Assembly: GCA_029432775.1 (NCBI GenBank)
Contig: JAROAZ010000003.1
Span: 186,001 to 250,000 of the forward strand
Direction: 5' to 3'
Length of the DNA: 64,000 nt
DNA from: Pontiellaceae bacterium B12227
GTDB taxonomy: Bacteria; Verrucomicrobiota; Kiritimatiellia; Kiritimatiellales; Pontiellaceae
Under the pieces are notes generated by a model, which was not told the origin of the DNA, did not search any database, and saw only the letters and a program-made list of their open reading frames with translations. Shown piece after piece: positions 43,118 through 51,244 of the stretch (its first letter is position 1; the number at the start of each line of letters is the position of its first letter). The position numbers and the translations under genes are program-made.

Positions 43118-43148
43118 AAAAAAGAAACGAGGCAATATAGCCTCGTTT
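43118..43148 (-). terminator. Intrinsic terminator between uspA and moxR
   Basis: AAACGAGGC pairs perfectly with GCCTCGTTT around a six-base loop, and on the minus strand it is followed by CTTTTTT. It sits 119 bases after the uspA stop and 15 bases before the moxR start, so it either ends uspA or acts as an attenuator for the Bat operon. Confidence 0.8.
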
Positions 43149-43267
43149 AGCTTAACCAACACTAAAGAAACGCATGAAAATACAGCCCTTGGACACTTCG
43201 GCCTGCCTGGCGCCGTGGATCTGGTGAGTTATCGGGAAATATTAGAAAAACAGGCTTCTTTGTTTTC

Positions 43268-43762
43268 TTACGGTTTGTCTGCTTCCTTGGGGGGGACGAT
43301 CAGCACATTGCAGGCGGCATTGCGGATGATTGATTCGGAAACGCTGCCGAGCAGGGCTTTGTGCAGAATTCCGTGGCCATGAGAACCGAGAATAATCATT
43401 TCGGCTTCAAGTTCGTCTGCTTTATCAATGATCAGGCGTGACGGGTCCCCTTTCAGCAGAAGTGCCTGCGTCTCAATGCCGTCATTCCGAAGTTTGGCAG
43501 ATATTCCGAGCAGTTCACGATGTTCCCGTTTGAGTTCTTCGGCACTGATGTCGCGGGCCAGCTGAACATCATTGGTCATGTTGAGCATATCGGGGGCATA
43601 GTCGGTATATTGCGTGGTATCGAATGCATAAGCACTGGCGCCGGTTGATGTCACATGGATTATCCAGAGTTTTGCATCGAGTGCTGTGGCGAGTTCGGCC
43701 GCCTCAGCCAGAACAGCGTTGGTGAATTTTGAAAAGTCTACGGCAACGAGCAGGTTTTTCAT
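43268..43762 (-). CDS. Universal stress protein (UspA family)
   Basis: A 164-residue protein. The N-terminus MKNLLVAVDFSKFTNAVLAEAAELA and the C-terminal ATP-binding signature GSHGHGILHKALLGSVSESI (G-2-G-9-G-S/T) mark an ATP-binding Usp, followed by CNVLIVPP. Such proteins respond to stress and bind nucleotides in the cytoplasm. The gene is monocistronic, with AGGAGG before the ATG and a terminator before moxR. Confidence 0.9.
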   Translation of the reverse strand: MKNLLVAVDFSKFTNAVLAEAAELATALDAKLWIIHVTSTGASAYAFDTTQYTDYAPDMLNMTNDVQLARDISAEELKREHRELLGISAKLRNDGIETQALLLKGDPSRLIIDKADELEAEMIILGSHGHGILHKALLGSVSESIIRNAACNVLIVPPKEADKP

Positions 43763-43822
43763 CAGGACCTCCTTGATTCAACAAAGCTATTCTAGTCCGT
43801 GTCGGCGGTTTGGCAAGCCTGC

Positions 43823-44035
43823 TTAAGGATGTTTGCCGCGCTGCGGTTTGATCCCGAGCTTATCCATCCGGTAGCGTAAAATGCGACGGGTTGTTCCCAG
43901 GTGCCGCGCGGCACGGGTTTGGATCCCGTTACATTTTTCCAATGCCTGGACAATCAGATTGCGTTCGAATTCGCTGACGGCTTTTTCGAGGTTCACCGGT
44001 TTTTCCGATGAGTGGATTTGATCTGAATATTTCAT
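43823..44035 (-). CDS. Stand-alone Fis-type DNA-binding protein
   Basis: A 70-residue protein consisting almost only of an HTH_8 (Fis) domain: FERNLIVQALEKCNGIQTRAARHLGTTRRILRYRMDKLGI. This is the DNA-binding end of NtrC-type regulators without the receiver or AAA+ parts. It overlaps the upstream histidine kinase gene by four bases, so it is part of the ketosynthase-kinase-kinase operon and is probably its output. How kinases control a protein without a receiver domain is not evident; the receiver protein at 51245-52435 is a candidate partner. Confidence 0.85.
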   Translation of the reverse strand: MKYSDQIHSSEKPVNLEKAVSEFERNLIVQALEKCNGIQTRAARHLGTTRRILRYRMDKLGIKPQRGKHP

Positions 44036-46023
44036 TTCTCCTCCTCCATGGCCGGCAGGATAATCGAAACGGTGGTTCCGCCGGAACTGGTGTCGATATC
44101 GATTTGCCCGTTGTGGTCGATGACCGCACGTTTGGCAATCGGTAGGCCGAGGCCGAGGCCGCGGGCTTTTATGGTGCTGAACGGGGAGTATACCTTGTCT
44201 CTCACTTTTTCATCGATGCCGCTGCCGTTGTCCGTGATCATGATGTAGAGACTGCCAATGTCTCTTTCCGGAGTGCGGCCTTTCACGGACACGTTGATGC
44301 GCGATCCCGGTTTGTTGGCCAGATTTTCCGCGGAGTTTCTGAGCAGGTGGTAGATGCCTTCCTCCAGTGAGCGGGCATCCCCGTTGATCTGCAGTGCAGA
44401 GTCGTCGGCTGAGAGGTGGATCTTGAGATTGTCATGGTCCAGTTCGTTCTGGATTCGGGTCACGGCGTGTTCAATGGGTTTGCGCACATCCAGCGGTTGG
44501 AAGATCGGTTTGGGCGGATTCGCAAATTCATTAATTTTATCGATGATATGGTTGAGCTGATCCACTTCGGTCGTGACCTGTTCGCTGAATTCCGCACGGA
44601 AGTCGGGGTCTTCATAGCGTTGTGGCAGGAGCTGGGAGAAGGTTTTAATGGCCACGAGGGGATTCCGTATTTCGTGACTCATGCTGGATGCCAGTTCATT
44701 CCAGAAGGAGGCGCGTTCGAGTTGGTCCTCTTTTTCTTTCAACAATTTGGCACCGGTGACGTCGCGGATCATCATCATGGCCCCCACGCATAGCCCGTCT
44801 GTAACCAGGCAGCGGGTTTCAGCCGATACCGTGAGTTTGGTCCGGTTGTCGGTCCATTCGCGGATGTCATGAACGGTGCGGTTAGCGACCGCTCTGCGAA
44901 AGAGGTCGGCAATGCGACTGCCTAATACTTCGGCCCGTTGGCCAATGACTTCTTTTTCATCCGGTTGGAGAATTTCATGTGCCGTTGTGTTAAACCAGCG
45001 AATGGTCGCATTTTCGTCGCAGGCAACGATGCCGAAGGGGATGGAATGCAGTACGGTTTCCGCCAGCGCTTTCTGAAGTGCGGTTTCTTCGTATTGAAAG
45101 GCTTTTTCCAACGTAGTTGAAATGTGGTCGGCCAGGCCGGTCAGATCTTCGAGATCCGCAATGTCGAATGGGATACCGGTTGAACGCTGCCCGACAAAGA
45201 TCCAGCCCTTGATGCTGCCATTGGCATAGAGGGGAATGATGATCTCCGCTCCCAGCGAGTCGAGCATCTGCTTGAGCATCGACCGTTCCTGAGGATCCGC
45301 AATATTTTCCAGCGTTTTGCGCGAAATCAGGTGGGTGTTCATTTCCAACCACCGGACAAACGGGGCATCTGATTTGATGATCAGTTGTTCGGTGGCGGAA
45401 AGGCAGCGGACCCCGGCTTGAAAGGCATAGTCCGAGATGGTGTCCGGTTGTACAAAGATGCCGGCGCGCGAAACCCGGGCCGTTGCGACGAGCCCTTCCA
45501 CGACGCTTTCAAACAGCATGTCTACATTGTCAAAGTTCCGCTGAGCTTTAGAGAAGTTCTGCAACGGGGCTGAAAAGAGAGTGCGCGGCTCCGGGCGGTG
45601 CTCAACCTTCCGTGCATTAAGCGTGGCCAGTTCATCTTCTAGAATCTTGTTTTTCTGGCGGAGCAGCAGGCATTCGACCGCCTGCCTCAATAAGGTCTGG
45701 AACTCCCGCCGGTCCGGTTCGAGCGAGATCGCTGCGAACGGCTCCAGCGTTTCCGCTGCCAGCATGGGGTCGGAGCGATCGGCTCCGAGCACAATTACGA
45801 TGGTTGCCGGCCGTTCACGCCGCAGAGCGGCAATAACATCCAGGCAGTTCGGTGCGCGGAGATCTGCAAGCAGTACGGTGTCGCCAAACTGGGTAAACCA
45901 TTGCTCAAGCTCGATTTGTTCCGCGATCGTTTGAAGGGCTGCAATGGATGTAGTGATGCGTATCAGTCGCGCTACCAGAGGTTCATCGCGGGAGTACAGC
46001 AGGCAGGAGGACATTGTCTTCAT
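44032..46023 (-). CDS. Soluble sensor histidine kinase with pseudo-receiver, GAF and PAS domains
   Basis: A 663-residue kinase. Residues 1-125 look like a receiver fold with a candidate Asp in VLLADLRAP but no conserved Lys (ISLEPDR), so probably inactive. A GAF domain (about 165-315) has GAEIIIPLYANGSIKGWIFVGQR; a PAS domain (about 320-430) has IPFGIVACDENATIRWFNTTAHEIL. The phosphoacceptor His is in SMSHEIRNPLVAIKTFSQLLPQRY near residue 450, followed by an ATPase domain with ITDNGSGIDEK and GLGLGLPIAK. No membrane segment. Its transmitter is close in sequence to that of the next kinase, suggesting duplication. Confidence 0.9.
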   Translation of the reverse strand: MKTMSSCLLYSRDEPLVARLIRITTSIAALQTIAEQIELEQWFTQFGDTVLLADLRAPNCLDVIAALRRERPATIVIVLGADRSDPMLAAETLEPFAAISLEPDRREFQTLLRQAVECLLLRQKNKILEDELATLNARKVEHRPEPRTLFSAPLQNFSKAQRNFDNVDMLFESVVEGLVATARVSRAGIFVQPDTISDYAFQAGVRCLSATEQLIIKSDAPFVRWLEMNTHLISRKTLENIADPQERSMLKQMLDSLGAEIIIPLYANGSIKGWIFVGQRSTGIPFDIADLEDLTGLADHISTTLEKAFQYEETALQKALAETVLHSIPFGIVACDENATIRWFNTTAHEILQPDEKEVIGQRAEVLGSRIADLFRRAVANRTVHDIREWTDNRTKLTVSAETRCLVTDGLCVGAMMMIRDVTGAKLLKEKEDQLERASFWNELASSMSHEIRNPLVAIKTFSQLLPQRYEDPDFRAEFSEQVTTEVDQLNHIIDKINEFANPPKPIFQPLDVRKPIEHAVTRIQNELDHDNLKIHLSADDSALQINGDARSLEEGIYHLLRNSAENLANKPGSRINVSVKGRTPERDIGSLYIMITDNGSGIDEKVRDKVYSPFSTIKARGLGLGLPIAKRAVIDHNGQIDIDTSSGGTTVSIILPAMEEEK

Positions 46024-48527
46024 GCAACAGCTCCTTCTTCAAGAATCGGAATGTAAATATAGAAGGTGGTTCCCCGGCCCGGTTCACTTTCTACCTCAAT
46101 AATTCCATGGTGTTCAGTGATAATTCCGTGGGCGACTGAAAGTCCCATGCCGGTGCCCTCGCTTTTGTTGGTAAAGAACGGGTCGAAGATTTTCTGCAGA
46201 TGTTCGCGCTCGATGCCTTTGCCGGAGTCTGAAATCTGCAGACGAATGCATTTCTTAGTGATTGCTTTATCGGGCTGGTCTCCGTTGGCAAAGCGGTGTG
46301 TGCAGTTCGTTGTGCCTATCGTAATGTTTCCATCTTCTCCGATGGCTTCGGTGGCATTAAGAGTCAGATTAATCAGGACCTGAGAAAACAGCTTTGCATC
46401 GCCGAATATTTCCGTTTTTCTGGCTCGGCAGTTATTTTTGAGCGTAATGTTTTTCTGGCTAAGCTGTTCGTGAATCAATTTCAGAGTCTGGTCGATGGTG
46501 GTCTGAATATCCATCGGAATCAAGTGGGGTTTGGCTGGTTTCGAGAAGCTCAGCAGTTCGTTCACAATGCCGTCAATTCGGGAGACCTCATGAGCAACGA
46601 GGGCCGAGAAATCGTTTCGAAATTCATCATCCGCATATCGCTGGGGCAGGAGCTGCGTGAAGGTTTTGATGGTCACGAGCGGGTTTTTAATTTCGTGGGC
46701 CATGCCGGCGGCCAATGTGCCGACGCTGGAAAGCTGATCTGAACGACGAACCTGTTCTTCCAGTCCTTTCAGCTCGGTGACATCGGTAAAGACCAGCAGG
46801 GCTCCCATGGGTTTCCCATCATGCCCAAACAGGAAGGCGGAGCCCATGCGAATATTCTTTGAACTCTCTTCGTCGTCCTCTCTCGGGAAGAGAGAGGCAT
46901 CGATATTCCGGACGCCGTTTTTATTTTCCAACGTCACTTCGAGTGCCAGATAGATTTCCCGAGGAAGAATGGCGATATTCTGCCCGATGGCCGCTTTGTC
47001 GTTGATCCCGGTAATGGACTGGGCTTCGTGATTGAAGAGGGTAATTTCCCGGTCCGGGTTCGCAACAATCACTCCGCTGACCAGTTGGTCCAGCATGATT
47101 TCATTCTGGATTTTACTGTCCTGCATTTTGGTATAGAGCCGGGCATTTTCGAGTGCAACAGCAAACTGGTTACATAGAATTTGCAGGGCATCCTGTTCGG
47201 AACGGTCATAAATCCCCCCATTCTTTTTCGAGCCAACCAGGAGGATGCCTATTAGCTCTCCCTTCTGGAAGATTCCTGCAGCGACTAAGGCTGACAGGGA
47301 TGTCATTTCTTGAATAACACACTTGCTGTATTTCGTTTCTTTGATTCTCGAAAGGGTGTCAATGCTCACAAGATCTTTGGTTGAGGTAAGCATCTGGGCG
47401 GTGTGGCTTTTTTTATTCAGCTTAGGTGCCTTCTTATTCGATGCGGAGTGCTGCATTATGTATTCGTCGTCGTTTAGTTCCAATAGGGTTATGGACCTTG
47501 CATGGAGAGCATTTTGTGCAAGGGTTGAAAACTGAGACAAAAGTTGATCGAGCGTGGTGACCGATTGAAAGATGGAAGATGCCTCTTTCATTGTCGCTGC
47601 GACATTCATGGATTTTGTGGAAATCAGTTTGCTGGTGGCCGCGTGTATATTGTGCTGAATCGGGCTGAGGCATAGAAGGGAGATGACAGTGGCAATGACC
47701 TGTGAAACCATTGCCGGATTAGATAGAAGATCACTTGTCAAATAGCGAACAACATTCCAGCTTGCCAGATAAATAACCGTGAGAAATCCAGCAAGAAGCG
47801 CATAGGCGATTGCTTGGCGAAGTACTTTCTCGATGCCTAAAATCCTGCGTGTTGCAATGCCGTATGCAATCACAAGGTTCATAGGAATAATGCATAGAGG
47901 GCCGTACAACTGCGGCTGAGAACTATTTAGGATTACCGCTAGAATGTGAGTAAACATCGCTACAGGAAGCGCAATGGACATTCCTGCAAGAGTAAATTGC
48001 ATTTCCAACCGGGGCATCCCGTGAGATGAGCGAAGGGTTTTGTAAAAAATATAGAGGGTTCGGCCGATGACGACAGAAAAGAACGCGATGAAGAGAGGAA
48101 AGCCCGGCCCGTAATCGGCTTCTGGATATTGAATGTTATTTCCTGAGGAGGGTAAGGTTACTCCTTTGAGAAAGTAGGGCGTTAAGCACATGATGGAAAC
48201 TGCGAGTCCAAGAAGCAGAATAAATTTTGATTTTACGCAGAGTTTCCAGACGCTCAGCTTGGGTTCCGCAATGGTGAGGCAGAACAGATAGAAGGTTACC
48301 GGAACAGCACCACCGGCAATAGATGCACCCCTTATGGATACCGCAGTCCAGGATTCGGATGAGTAATTGATTATGCCTAGAACAAATGCAACCCATACCG
48401 CCAGGCTGAGGGAGAAAAAGAGAAAAAGTTTGTTTTGGGAGCGTTTGGGGTTTGTAAAAAATACCACCATACTCACAACAATATTAGTCATGAGGATGAG
48501 GAGAAGGATGAATTCGTCTGGAGACAT
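46020..48527 (-). CDS. Membrane sensor histidine kinase with GAF and PAS domains
   Basis: An 835-residue kinase. The first 310 residues hold about eight to nine transmembrane helices, similar to the seven-helix N-terminal module of some bacterial kinases. A GAF domain (about 325-480) has KGELIGILLVGSK; a PAS domain (about 490-600) has LVSGVIVANPDREITLFNHEAQSI. The phosphoacceptor His is in AAGMAHEIKNPLVTIKTFTQLLPQRY near residue 613; the ATPase has NLTLNATEAI, DSGKGIERE and EGTGMGLSVAHGI. It overlaps the downstream kinase by four bases and the ketosynthase gene by one, tying signalling to lipid synthesis. Confidence 0.9.
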   Translation of the reverse strand: MSPDEFILLLILMTNIVVSMVVFFTNPKRSQNKLFLFFSLSLAVWVAFVLGIINYSSESWTAVSIRGASIAGGAVPVTFYLFCLTIAEPKLSVWKLCVKSKFILLLGLAVSIMCLTPYFLKGVTLPSSGNNIQYPEADYGPGFPLFIAFFSVVIGRTLYIFYKTLRSSHGMPRLEMQFTLAGMSIALPVAMFTHILAVILNSSQPQLYGPLCIIPMNLVIAYGIATRRILGIEKVLRQAIAYALLAGFLTVIYLASWNVVRYLTSDLLSNPAMVSQVIATVISLLCLSPIQHNIHAATSKLISTKSMNVAATMKEASSIFQSVTTLDQLLSQFSTLAQNALHARSITLLELNDDEYIMQHSASNKKAPKLNKKSHTAQMLTSTKDLVSIDTLSRIKETKYSKCVIQEMTSLSALVAAGIFQKGELIGILLVGSKKNGGIYDRSEQDALQILCNQFAVALENARLYTKMQDSKIQNEIMLDQLVSGVIVANPDREITLFNHEAQSITGINDKAAIGQNIAILPREIYLALEVTLENKNGVRNIDASLFPREDDEESSKNIRMGSAFLFGHDGKPMGALLVFTDVTELKGLEEQVRRSDQLSSVGTLAAGMAHEIKNPLVTIKTFTQLLPQRYADDEFRNDFSALVAHEVSRIDGIVNELLSFSKPAKPHLIPMDIQTTIDQTLKLIHEQLSQKNITLKNNCRARKTEIFGDAKLFSQVLINLTLNATEAIGEDGNITIGTTNCTHRFANGDQPDKAITKKCIRLQISDSGKGIEREHLQKIFDPFFTNKSEGTGMGLSVAHGIITEHHGIIEVESEPGRGTTFYIYIPILEEGAVA

Positions 48528-49732
48528 TATTCTATTTCACCCATAGCAATACTGCAGTTGCTTCTTCCAAAACCATGTGAATTGACTAAGGCTGTCTTAA
48601 TTTTTCGTATACGGCTGGTTTGCGGAACATAGTCCAGGTCGCAATCCGGGTCAGGGCATGTATAGTTTGTGGTCGGAGGTATTTCGCCATTCCTTATCGT
48701 CAATGCAGTGGCGATCAGCTGTTGTACGCCTCCTGTTCCCATTGCATTGCCACAGGAACCCTTAATCGATGTGATCGGAATGTCATATGCCTTTTTTCCA
48801 AAAACATTTTTGATGGCATCGCTCTCCGTTACATCCATATATTGGTCGCCGGGGCCATGGGCCGATATGAAGTCGACGGCATTCTCGCTCTTTCCGGCAT
48901 TTTGGAGGGCCAGTCGCATAGAGTCTTCAAGGCCCGACCCTTCAGCTGATCCGGCAGGGTCAATGGACCGCCCAAAAGAGAGAACTTCACTATATATAGG
49001 GGCAGCGCGTTCGATAGCCTGTTCTAGACTTTCCAGGACAATTATACCTGATCCTTCGGCTATCACGCCCCCCGCCCGGTTAAGGTCAAAAGGTCGGCAC
49101 GCATTCGCAGGGTCATCGTTTCTTGTTGATACCTTTCGGGACTTACACATGCACTGGTAGACATATTCTGTGATGGTGGAGTCGCTACCGCCTGCAATGG
49201 CAATATCTGACTTTCCAGTGCTGATCTGATTGAAAGCATGAGTAATAGCATCTAAACTAGAAGCGCAGCCATTTGAAATGGTCTGAATCTGGGCGTTCAG
49301 TCCGTGGGTATAGGCAATGGTGCTGGATGCTGCATTGGGAATGCCGGTTACGGCCGAATAGGATGTAGCAGGCATAGCCCGCAAATCCATTGCGGTGGTG
49401 CTCACACCCATCATAATAGGAAGACCTTCGACTGCACGAAGGTCGTCCATTTCAAGTTGGGCGTCTTTGACGGCCTCTTCAAATGCAACGAGAGCCAACT
49501 GGGTAAAGCGACCCATGCGCCTGGCTTTCTGTTGAGGAGAAAAGAAATTTTTCGGGTCGAATCCCGGGACCTCCCCGCCAATCTGGCAGGACATATTGGA
49601 GGCGTCGAAAAGTGTAATCTTTCTTATCCCGGACTCCCCCGCAAGAAGGGCCTTCCAAAACGCATCTTTTCCAATGCCGTTGGCCGCAAGAACACCTAGG
49701 CCTGTAATGACTACTCTATTTCTGCCAATCAC
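48527..49732 (-). CDS. FabF-like beta-ketoacyl synthase
   Basis: A 401-residue condensing enzyme. The active Cys is in TISNGCASSLDAI near residue 160, the first His is in ISAHGPGDQYMDVTES, and the conserved Lys is in TSIKGSCGN. The second His of the Cys-His-His triad (usually in KSMTGH) reads Asn here. The end DYVPQTSRIRKIKTALVNSHGFGRSNCS fits the FabF fold. Translation starts at a GTG with GGGGAG nine bases upstream. It heads an operon with two kinases and the Fis-type protein, so it is unlikely to be the housekeeping FabF; a special fatty-acyl or secondary lipid is more likely. Confidence 0.85.
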   Translation of the reverse strand: MIGRNRVVITGLGVLAANGIGKDAFWKALLAGESGIRKITLFDASNMSCQIGGEVPGFDPKNFFSPQQKARRMGRFTQLALVAFEEAVKDAQLEMDDLRAVEGLPIMMGVSTTAMDLRAMPATSYSAVTGIPNAASSTIAYTHGLNAQIQTISNGCASSLDAITHAFNQISTGKSDIAIAGGSDSTITEYVYQCMCKSRKVSTRNDDPANACRPFDLNRAGGVIAEGSGIIVLESLEQAIERAAPIYSEVLSFGRSIDPAGSAEGSGLEDSMRLALQNAGKSENAVDFISAHGPGDQYMDVTESDAIKNVFGKKAYDIPITSIKGSCGNAMGTGGVQQLIATALTIRNGEIPPTTNYTCPDPDCDLDYVPQTSRIRKIKTALVNSHGFGRSNCSIAMGEIE

Positions 49733-49969
49733 GTATATCTCTCCCCTGAACCCTAATCAGCGTATCTCTCTCGCGTACAAACTGATACCCGCGCAACAAG
49801 TATAACGGTACTGTCAAAATGGACTGTTGTACAATTTTGTACACTAAATATCAATATGTTGTATATATCAAGAGTTTTTATACAACCTATAGATAGTTTC
49901 TTGCTGACAAATGGCATATCTAATGCTAATTATAAACGTAATTTACTTCATTTATCGTAAGGGGCACTC
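49733..49969. promoter_or_regulatory. AT-rich divergent control region between the ketosynthase and FadL genes
   Basis: Two operator-like inverted repeats stand in this gap. GTACAA-TT-TTGTAC lies at 49829-49842. GTTGTATA (49858-49865) is inverted as TATACAAC (49879-49886) around 13 bases. On the plus strand CTGACA near 49913 and TAATTA 17 bases later could be a promoter for the FadL gene, which has AAGGGG as its ribosome binding site. The positions suit a regulator that controls both directions. Confidence 0.55.
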
Positions 49970-51235
49970 ATGAATAAGAATTACAAAAAGGGCGCAACTC
50001 TGTTGTGCTGCTATGCCACGTCGATCGCATCGATTCATTCGGCTTTTGCTGATGGTTACCGAAACCCGCCACCCACAGCGGAAGGCATCGCCAAATCCGG
50101 AGCTAATTCTGTCTGGGTTGATGATGCATCGGCGATCTCGTACAACCCGGCAAATTTAGCCCTGCAGACGAATGCTTCGGTGGTCATCTCGACAACCTTT
50201 GCCCAGGTTGACAATACCTATCAAAATCCGTTGGCCGCTTCTTCTTTTGAGTCGGACGGAGATTGGAATTTCTTAGGAAATTTCTATTACGGGCAACCCA
50301 TTGGGGATTCTAGATGGGCAGTCGGCCTAGGCATTACCACACCTTACGGGCAGGGAATATCTTGGGATAAAGCTGATTTTGAGCCTTTTGTTGGTCCTGC
50401 ACCAGGAATACAGCAAGGTATGATTCCCTATGAAGCATCGGTTATATATTTGAACTTTAATCCGACAGTGGCTTATCAGCTCTCCGATTCTCTATCACTG
50501 GGTTTCGGGTTGGATTTCGCGTATTCTGAACTGGAATTAAAAGCTTTGCTAGACCCTTCAGCCTTTGGCGCTCCGCTTTTGCCTGACGTCCATGAAGCGA
50601 AGGCTACAGGAGATGGCTTCGGATTCGGAGCAAATGCCGGTCTCACGTGGTTGCCTGTCGAGGGACACCGATTGGCTCTGACTTATCGAAGTCAGACAAA
50701 AATTACTTATAAAGGTGACTTTGAGGCACCGACCGTTCCTCCAGCAGGATTAAATGGAGATTTTGAAACAGAGATCAAATACCCGGACATGGTTTCTCTT
50801 GGATACGGCGTTCAGCTTTCGGAGCGCGTTTTGGCCGAGGTCATGGTCGAATGGATGAACTGGTCCGTGAATGAAAGCCAGCCATTGGATATTGAAGGTG
50901 TTCCTGCTCCTGATCTGGAAAACAATTGGGATGACACATTTACCTTTGGATTGGGCGGCAGCTGGCAGGCGCTGGATTCACTGGTAGTTCGTGCGGGATA
51001 TGCGTTCATTCCTACGCCGATTCCCGATGAAACTATTACACACCTGCTGCCTGATGCCGACCGTCATGCGATTAGTTTCGGTTTGGGCTATAGATTTTGG
51101 GATGCTCATACGTTGGATTTGGCCTATACCATCAGTATTTACGAGGATAGAAGTGCTCCAATTACGGGTGCAGGTCCGGGCACTTATGAGATTGATTCCA
51201 ACCTCATCGGTCTGACATACTCTGCCTCTTTCTAG
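49970..51235 (+). CDS. FadL/OmpP1-family outer-membrane protein
   Basis: A 421-residue beta-barrel protein with a signal peptide ending SIHSAFAD. The family start is NPPPTAEGIAKSGANSVWVDDASAISYNPANLA, the hatch region of FadL. The chain then shows alternating hydrophobic strands and ends with a terminal Phe (IGLTYSASF), as needed for outer-membrane insertion. FadL members pass long-chain fatty acids or other hydrophobic compounds. It stands opposite a ketosynthase gene and heads a string with a receiver protein and a flavin oxidase. Confidence 0.9.
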   Translation: MNKNYKKGATLLCCYATSIASIHSAFADGYRNPPPTAEGIAKSGANSVWVDDASAISYNPANLALQTNASVVISTTFAQVDNTYQNPLAASSFESDGDWNFLGNFYYGQPIGDSRWAVGLGITTPYGQGISWDKADFEPFVGPAPGIQQGMIPYEASVIYLNFNPTVAYQLSDSLSLGFGLDFAYSELELKALLDPSAFGAPLLPDVHEAKATGDGFGFGANAGLTWLPVEGHRLALTYRSQTKITYKGDFEAPTVPPAGLNGDFETEIKYPDMVSLGYGVQLSERVLAEVMVEWMNWSVNESQPLDIEGVPAPDLENNWDDTFTFGLGGSWQALDSLVVRAGYAFIPTPIPDETITHLLPDADRHAISFGLGYRFWDAHTLDLAYTISIYEDRSAPITGAGPGTYEIDSNLIGLTYSASF

Positions 51236-51244
51236 GGAGTTGTT

